Below are positions 57,395-64,000 of a stretch of DNA of 64,000 nt, one piece after another; positions within the stretch are counted from its first letter, which is position 1; each line of letters starts with the position of its first letter. The notes under the pieces are model-generated. The model saw only the letters and a program-made list of their open reading frames with translations. It had not been told where the DNA came from and searched no databases. A program made the position numbers and the translations under genes. Source of the DNA: Eopsaltria australis (lineage: Eukaryota > Chordata > Aves > Passeriformes > Petroicidae); the NCBI GenBank assembly GCA_034509425.1, contig JAVTVJ010000372.1, positions 1,779,274 to 1,843,273 of the forward strand. The letters are read 5' to 3'.

Positions 57395-57605
57395 TTTGCA
57401 GCTCAGCATTCTCCGGACTTGTTTGCCACAGCAGCAACACACTGCTCACTCTACTGACCTTGTACACCTGCATCCCCAGGTCCCTTTCCACAGAGCTGCT
57501 CTCCAGCCAGGTAAATGCCAGCCAGTGCTGCACTCCTGGATTATGTTTTCCCACATACAAGACCTTATACTTGTTCTTGTTGAACTTCATAAGGTTTTCA
57601 ATGAC
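57395..57605 (-). mobile_element. CR1 LINE fragment with reverse-transcriptase C-terminal relic
   Basis: The minus strand has a 75-codon open frame (57363-57590) whose text, MKFNKNKYKVLYVGKHNPG then WLESSSVERDLGMQV, matches the C-terminal part of the CR1 ORF2 protein. The DNA (GTCCCTTTCCACAGAGCTGC, CTCCAGCCAGGTAAATGCC on the plus strand) also fits a reversed CR1. The fragment is short and no longer a functional gene. Confidence 0.8.
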
Positions 57606-60035
57606 TTGAGGCTTAAAATATAATCAAATCTTATAAACCACACCAAATATTTATGACCGTTATTTTTAATGTAATGTTTCTTACTGCAGCTGTTAAGGTT
57701 TTCACAGTCTCTTTTTCTTTTTTTTTTTTCTCTCTGAGATGTAAAAACACAGGTCCTGACTTGTTTTATACTCAGACAAACATCTCTCATCTTCCAGACA
57801 ACTGCAAGATTCATAAATTATAATAGTTCACCCAATAGACTGCAAATATGATTGGACCTATTTTTAAAATTATTTCTCAGAATGTTGTTTTTACGCAGTG
57901 CTAAGACATTATATTCTGAGTTCCCAAGAAATGCCATATAAACTATCAAAACTTTTAAACACAATAAACTTCTTGTAATGTACTTGTATTTTCTAGGAGG
58001 TATTTGTCTACCTGGTAAAATAATCACATAACACAATTGGCAGCTTCTGTTCAGCATAAGGACATGATAAAGGCAGGTCAAGGCTAACACATACTGCAGA
58101 ACTTTGAGATTAAGTTTGTAATTCCTCCTATGACTTCCCATTTCTAAAAAATCTCTTAACGTGATTATTCCAGGATTCATATTTTCTGCTTACAAAACTA
58201 CATAATAGGCTAAATAAAGGCTATATCTACTTGGTGATAATATCTTAAAATATTGTAATCACTTCATACCTGGTACTATTAAACAGTGAAACAGTTTATA
58301 CTCTCCTCTCATAACTGTTATAGCCAGCCCCTGTGAATGTTCTTTGAGCTAATATCTTCCCAGCATTTCCTCCATATGTCCACTTTAAACACATATTATA
58401 ATAGCTCTGGCCTCTCTCAGTCTCTTTTAGTCCTGCTCTTCTCAAATATTCTTTACATGTCATGAATTCATCAGTGCAATAGTTTTTTCCTTTCTTTTTC
58501 TTTGCTTTTTACAAATTATTTTTAATAGCTTGAGAGTCAGAATAAGCTCAGGATTTGCTTTGCAATCAATGAGAAATAGGAGACTGAGTACTGAGGAACA
58601 ATTGTTCCTCAATAACCATGAAAAGAATAATCCATTTTACAAGTCCCAGCATTTGGCTTGTCTATCCTCTCAAAATTGCTGAAGGATAAGGGCACCAGCC
58701 AGTTAACAGAGGTGTGAATAAAGACTACAGTTAATGAGATATACCACAAAACCTGGGCTTTTTCAAATAGTTGGCTGCTACTATCCAATCAGAATACAGA
58801 AGACTTTTTGGTATGGAAATGTTTCAGAAACTATCAATTAGTGAGGGAACAGTTTTCTTCCCTTCTGACTGCCTGAAACAATCCTTTCAAGGCCTTTCCA
58901 TATGTTCTTTTTCTCAGTGTCTAGGCAGTATGCAGCGGATCTATTTTTTCCCCCCAGAAATTAGCTGTGTTCACAATTTGGAAATGTTTATAGAAAATTA
59001 TTACTCAGACACTGATCTATATTGCCTTTTGAATTGGGGAATGATTTTTTGAGTTAGAATTGTTGCAGTTTTTTATGATATAGTTGTTCCACACTTCTTT
59101 CACAGCAAGAATCTAAAAATGTAATGTGTGTTCTGAAGAACACATTAAAATGACATTATGTGATCAGGATGCCAATTATAGTATGACTGAAGACTAGCTA
59201 TCAAGCTACAGAAAGTCAGTAATTGTGCTAATATAAATATCATGTTTATATATTTTGAGTAGAAAAAAATGAATCCCATTTTATTACTTATATGTGATTA
59301 TTGACAAAACACTTAAGCATACATTTTCGGAGTGTTGTGTGTGTTTTTAGCTGCATGACTCCCATTTAAGTCAATAGGAGTCACATAGTTAAAACCCCAC
59401 GCAACATTTTGAAAAATTGCCACAGAGAAACCTCTCTTTTATTGCTTAGCTACACAAATCATTTTATTCTCTGGTAGTTCTTCCATATGGCTTGCTAGTA
59501 GTGTTGGCTGTCAGAAGTCTCATTAAAAAAAACAAACATCTACAGGCCTCCAAATATAGTGGTCTATTTATAGGCAGATTTCAAAAACATAATAACATGA
59601 TTTGTCCTTCTATTGCTCCTTCCATTGGTTAAATGCTGGTGTTTAATGCTTTTATTTAATTATGCCTCACATCACTGCTCCAAGTAGGTGCACTCCAAGT
59701 AGCTGCCACCTTGGATGGCTCACTCAGGGAGACAAGGTGAGTCAGTGGAAGAACAAAGAATTGAACCAGCCCAGCACCAGGTCCTTGATCCCTTGTTCCA
59801 GCTATGAAATAGTCTCAACACACAGTCATTATTCAATAGTATGTAATGCATATGAAATGCTAACATTAATTGAAAATGGCACCGGAGTGAGTTCGCTTCA
59901 GTCTACTGAGGTCTGATATTGCTTCTTTCCACTCATTAATTCATTAATTAGTTTAAAAGGGCTAATGGAAAACAAAAATATTCCATTTGCCAGGGTAGAT
60001 TACTGCTGAATATTTATATAATTTTTTTATTATTC
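57606..60035. other. Non-coding host DNA, no gene seen
   Basis: AT-rich. It contains the short palindromic relic at 59356-59383 (listed separately). No exon or RNA gene was recognised. Confidence 0.6.
59356..59383. repeat. Short palindromic relic (TGACTCC...GGAGTCA)
   Basis: TGACTCCCAT and ATAGGAGTCA form imperfect inverted arms around TTAAGTCA. The CCCATTnAnGTCAATnGG pattern recalls the centre of ancient amniote palindromic repeats. Confidence 0.35.
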
Positions 60036-60040
60036 ATACG

Positions 60041-60615
60041 TGTATTGGGTCTGACTGGGGTAAAGCTCACAGCCCTTACAGTGCTGTGCTTTGTATTGGT
60101 AGCTGGCGTTGATAACAGACCAGTGTTTTGGCTACTGTCAAGCACTGCTGTCCCTCTGACAATCCTTCCCCCCACTGAAGGGGATGGGGGTGGCCAAGAT
60201 CCTGGGAGGGGACACCAGCAGGCCAGCTGACCCCAGTCAGCCAGAGGGATATTCCATACCATATGACATCAGCTCAGATATATAAGGGAAGGAAGAGAGG
60301 AGGAGGAGGAGGCACTCAGGGCTGCTCCATGTTTGCCTCCTTGAACAACCGTCACGCATGCTGAAGCCCTGCTTCCCAGGAAGTGTCCGGACATCGCTAC
60401 TGATGGGAAGTAGAGACTGATTGTTTTTCCCTCTGCTCTTGCGCACGCAGCTTTCAGCTTGCTTGTTCTATTTTTCTCCCCGCTGTGATAAAACTGCCTT
60501 TTCTTACCCTGATAGTTTTTTTTTCAATATTATCCTCTCCCCTCTCCCAGGGGGAGAGGGATTGATAGAGTGACTGAGTGGGCACCTGGCACCTAGCTGG
60601 GGTCAACCCACGACA
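60041..60615 (+). mobile_element. Solo LTR, passerine ERVL-like, 5-bp duplication ATACG
   Basis: A 575-bp LTR with perfect ATACG duplications at 60036-60040 and 60616-60620. It starts TGTATTGGGTCTGACTGGGG and ends GGGGTCAACCCACGACA, so the ends are inverted relatives of each other. It has a TATA box TATATAAG at 60279-60286, a purine stretch, and near the end GTGGGCACCTGGCACCTAGC, a segment familiar from abundant songbird LTRs. A 5-bp duplication fits ERVL-type elements. No internal sequence remains. Confidence 0.88.
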
Positions 60616-60745
60616 ATACGGCATCATAACTGCTTAACAGACAAGTCATTGTGGGGTTTTTTGTTGTTGAGATAAACACAATCCAGAATTTTTAGAGCAC
60701 ATCAGTTTAAAGGACTGATGGTATCTTCTCTGTAATTTGACTTTG

Positions 60746-61282
60746 TGTGGTAGTTTCAAAGCAAATCAGTGAGAGGCTCAAAGTCAGAACTACAATTTAA
60801 TAGGAAAAAAATGTAATAATACAAAAAACACTGGCAGAGTCAGAATATAACCTGACACCCTGTCGGTCAGGGTGTTGGTAGCAGTCCACTTAGAAGGTGG
60901 CTGCAGTCCTCTGGGAGTGATAAATGTGATTCTGTTGAAGCAATGATCCTGTGAAAGGTGTAGTTCTCCTCTGAAGGTCCAGTGGTGGTACAGAAGGATC
61001 TGGTCTTCCTCTGGGAATCCAGTGGAAAAAAGCATCCTGTGGTGCTTCAAATCTCAGTTTATATGCAGATCGGGATACATTGGTTCCTCCCCCTGGGCGG
61101 GGCATCTCACACTGGGATGATGAGCCACTATCTGCAATGTTCGGGGTGAGTAAAGTGCTCTATCCGGCCCCAATGACTGGCCTATTAGCAAACCATTCTG
61201 CAGCCATCAGGAACACTGCCACGCCCGGCCCCAACATCCCATGAAGATGGTGATAGAATACATACCATTGTAACCTAAGACA
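60746..61282 (-). mobile_element. Solo LTR, passerine ERV, minus strand
   Basis: On the minus strand it begins TGTCTTAGGTTACAATGG and ends GCTTTGAAACTACCACA, with TG...CA termini. Flanks CTTTG (60741-60745) and CTCTG (61283-61287) are a 5-bp target duplication with one mismatch. A TATA box (GCATATAAAC on the minus strand) lies near 61060. The start and end text match a common songbird LTR type that I recognise, though I cannot give a verified family name. Confidence 0.82.
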
Positions 61283-61333
61283 CTCTGCAAGACTAAAGAA
61301 GCTCTAGGAAAATAATTTTATGAACAACTTAGT

Positions 61334-61676
61334 TGTCGCACTGTCGGACACGAAAGAAACACGCAGACTTCTCAGCAGCAGGTCAGGACCACCCAGGCAG
61401 GACCAGAAAAGAGGCCTGCCTTTCTTTATTCTCTCATTTTTATATCTTTCTTAAGACGATCGTGGATTGGTCAATGAGGTTACCACCTCTACAATTTCAC
61501 AGGATAATGACACAGTCTATCATCTTTCTCCACCTTAGGAGAAAGGAATGAAAACAATCTAGTAGTTCAAAACAATCTAGGCCGGTTAAGAAAGCAAGGA
61601 CTATGCTTATAGAAAATGCATGAGAAATTCTACTACCGAAGTAAAAACATAGAACACTGCAAAAACCAGGGCGACA
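61334..61676 (-). repeat. ERV-C 3' LTR
   Basis: Minus strand TGTCGCCC...GTGCGACA, 343 bp, with inverted TGTCGC/GCGACA ends. TATAAAAA reads on the minus strand near 61437-61444 and AATAAA at 61425-61430. The partner LTR and the second target duplication lie outside the window. Confidence 0.85.
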
Positions 61677-61693
61677 TCTCAGCCTTTTTCCTT
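61677..61693 (-). promoter_or_regulatory. ERV-C polypurine tract (imperfect)
   Basis: Minus strand AAGGAAAAAGGCTGAGA immediately precedes the LTR start. It is interrupted by CT, so it is a weaker tract than those of ERV-A and ERV-B. A long T/C-rich stretch lies just upstream. Confidence 0.55.
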
Positions 61694-61729
61694 AAAAAAA
61701 GAAAAAGAAAAAAGAAAAATGAACAATGT

Positions 61730-64000
61730 TCAGCCTCTGCTTGTGGAAGGACCATCGGAGTGAACACTCACATCATCTTCATCTGAGTCATCACTCGATG
61801 TTCCACCCACTTGATCACTTTCATTCTGGTCACAGCTTCCACCCTGCCTGTCGGCCGGATTTTGCCTCTGCAGTCGCAGGTCAGGATGGACACACTTTGC
61901 AGGTACCCAGCGCACCCCAGTATCTGTGGATACACAAGCATACCCGTGCCCCGAAGCAATAAGGTCATAGGGACCTTCCCACTGTTTGGTGACTAAATTT
62001 CTCACTCGAACCTTCGCTCGAGGCTGCAGTGCCTCGTCTGAAGCCTGTAACAAGAGGTGATGGTTCAAAATGACAGGATTATTAGAATTCTGCGGTACCG
62101 TAAGGTGATTGATGGTATACAAAGCTTTTGCCAACCGACTGTGTGGGGTTTCATCCTACATTCCCTCTTTTTGTTTTTGAAGCACCTGCTTCAGAGTATC
62201 ATGAGCACGTTCTAAAATAGCTTGACCCGTCGGAGAATGAGGAATAACAAACTTGTGCGACACATCCCACAACTGCAGGAACTGCCTCACCTCTTTCAAG
62301 ACGTAAGCAGGACCGTTGTCAGTCTTCACAGTAGAAGGTATGCCTAGAACGGCAAAGGCTGCCTCCAGTGGGCAATGACATCGCGGCCCTTCTCTCCAGT
62401 GTGAGCGGAAGCCCACATGGCAGAGGAGAAGGTGTCCACCGTGACATGCACATACTTGAGCCGGCCAAATTCGGCAACTTGGGTTACGTCAGTCTGCCAA
62501 ATCTCCAAGGCCCTAAGGCCCCTGGGGTTTACCCCCGCCGGCAAAGGCGCAGTCAGTGCGTGACAGTCGTTGCATGACTCGACAATGTCACAGGCCTCAG
62601 TTGGCGTCAACTGAAACTGCTTCTGCAGGGTATGTGCGTTCTGATGGAAAAAAACATGCGATGCTTTGACCTGTGCAAGTGTATCAGGCTGAGGTGCTAC
62701 CCATGCCAGGTTAGCCAACTTGTCAGCCCTTGCGTTACCTTCCGCTATGAACCCTGGCAAATTGGTATGACTCCTTACATGCAGAACATTGTAGGGATGA
62801 ACCTGTTCCTGAATGACACACCACAGGGTCTTCAGCAAATGAAACAGATCAGCATTGCCGACCTTCTTCAAAACGGAATAACCCAACCGCTTTGCTATGT
62901 CAGCCACATAGGCGGAATCCGTGACCAGATTGAAAGGTTGCTGGGAAAACCTTTGAAATGCCATAAGAGCAGCCCTCAATTCTACCAATTGGGCTGAGCC
63001 AACCTCATGGCCTTCCAGAACCTGCCACTCAGATCCATCCCTCCAAGTAACAATGGCCTTCCCGGTTCTGCCCGAACTGTCAGTAAAGACTGTGGGTCCG
63101 TGCACTGGTTCCTGACTGTGTTTGAGTCTCAGAGAAATCTCTGTTAGTTTTGCCACTTGTAGCAACTCGTGGCTAGGCAGATGATACGTGATCTGCCCTG
63201 AAAAATTTTCTAGAGCACTTTGCAGCGAAACACTGTTTTTGAAGCTCCAGTCAAAGTCTTTCTGCTGTACTGGTAGTACAATTTTTGGGGGATCTGCACT
63301 CATCAATTGCAAACACCATTGCCGGCATTTGACTATCAAGCAAGCGATCAGCTAGAACAATGCAGTTGCCGTCTTCTGCGGCTGGTGGGGCAAAAAGACC
63401 CATTCCAGGACGTGCAAAGGATCGGACCATTCGTCACTCCATTGGCCAATGATACCTGTGGGTTGCAAATCTGGAGTGGTGATGAACACAGTGACATCAA
63501 CGGAGGGATGAATGCGATAAACCTGTCGAGCAGAAACAGCTCGCTGCACCTCCTCCAGCACCTGACATGCCTCAGGGGTCAATGTGCGAGGCGACTTCAA
63601 ATTAGAGTCTCCCTTCAACAAATCAAATAAGGGCGACAACTGCGCCGTGGTCAGTCCCAAATACGGACATAACCAAGCAATAACACCCACCAATTTCTGG
63701 GCATCATTCAGTGTCTTCACCGAATGCACAAATTGCACCTCTTGGTGTTGAACCGTACGTTCCAAAATTTTGACCCCCAAATATTTCCAAGGAGGTTGTT
63801 GCTGAACCTTCTCTGGAGCCACCTGCAGCCCGTGTGAATGCAGAGCATCGAGCAAGTGAGGCTGGATCCTCAGCAGCTCATCCTGGGTGGACACAGACAC
63901 CAATATGTCATCCATATAGTGATAAAATTTAGCATCAGGAAACTGCCTGCGAACTCCAGATAAGGCTCTGGCCATATACATTTGGGCTAGGACTGGCGAA
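61730..64000 (-). pseudogene. pol: ERV-C Pol (RT, RNase H, integrase), partial and broken
   Basis: Reverse transcriptase palm with YMDD at 63907-63918, thumb, and a connection with LEWVFLPHQPQKTA. An in-frame TAG follows at 63352-63354. RNase H has TVFTDSSGRTGK, NLVTDSAYVAD and HVRSHTNLPGF. Integrase has an HHCC domain, QTDVT and TDNGPAY with SPTGQAILERAH, so the Asp, Asp and Glu residues are visible. The reading frame changes by one position between about 62350 and 62416, and a second TAG lies at 62156-62158. The C-terminal domain (SGHGYACVSTDTG, RWVPAKCVHP) is followed by an Asp/Ser-rich acidic tail to the stop at 61730. The N-terminal part of RT lies beyond the window. Not functional as written. 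Confidence 0.9.

Larger units (their letters stand above)
61334..64000 (-). mobile_element. ERV-C: 3' part of an env-less provirus (runs off the window)
   Basis: The minus-strand element consists of a 3' LTR (61334-61676), a purine-rich stretch and a pol gene that continues to the end of the window. Only about 50 nt separate the pol stop codon (61730) from the LTR, so no env is present. Pol has two in-frame stops and one frameshift. The 5' part lies beyond 64000. The pol resembles that of ERV-A in motif order but is clearly a different lineage. Confidence 0.9.

Noticed and set aside
57363..57590. 75-codon minus-strand frame as a host gene
   Set aside because: Its text matches the C-terminal end of the CR1 ORF2 protein, so it was folded into the CR1 call.
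1..64000. CRISPR arrays, operons, riboswitches and bacterial promoters
   Set aside because: The repeat content (CR1, vertebrate ERVs, telomeric repeat) shows avian nuclear DNA, and no regularly spaced repeat array was seen.

Overview
The window looks like avian nuclear DNA, most likely from a songbird (passerine). It is AT-rich and has no recognisable host exon. It is scattered with CR1 LINE remnants and carries several LTR retroelements, including two solo LTRs of a type common in passerine genomes. I found no host protein-coding gene, tRNA or rRNA, so the window reads as an intergenic desert or a very long intron. The species assignment is inference from repeat types only.

Layout: 1-31.4 kb is non-coding host DNA with a (CA)n microsatellite (4.83 kb), CR1 remnants (15.5-16.7, 20.8-21.15 and about 30.8 kb) and older degraded repeats. 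31,440-40,294 is a nearly complete plus-strand endogenous retrovirus (ERV-A) with two 0.7-kb LTRs about 1% apart, a lysine-type primer-binding site, long open gag, pro and pol frames joined by two -1 frameshift heptamers, and an env frame broken by one TAG. 44,448-48,528 is a smaller minus-strand provirus (ERV-B) with a 6-bp target duplication, a tryptophan-type primer-binding site, a large internal deletion and a decayed env related to that of ERV-A. 49.8-50.7 kb and 57.4-57.6 kb are CR1. At 52.6-53.4 kb a CR1 is split by a solo LTR with a perfect 6-bp duplication. 55,304-55,480 is an interstitial telomeric (CCCTAA)n tract. 60.0-64.0 kb is an LTR cluster: a plus-strand solo LTR, a minus-strand solo LTR, and the 3' part of a third provirus (ERV-C, minus strand) whose pol runs almost directly into its 3' LTR with no env between.

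How the parts work together: in ERV-A the LTR would drive a genomic RNA. Gag assembles particles, Pro (with a dUTPase-like leader) matures them, Pol copies and integrates the genome, and a spliced env mRNA would give a surface/transmembrane glycoprotein. Gag-Pro-Pol organisation (two -1 shifts, dUTPase-like domain, Lys PBS) is betaretrovirus-like, whereas the transmembrane protein (internal, cysteine-flanked fusion segment and CX6CC) is alpharetrovirus-like, so ERV-A appears mosaic. All class assignments rest on motifs read by eye, without database searches.
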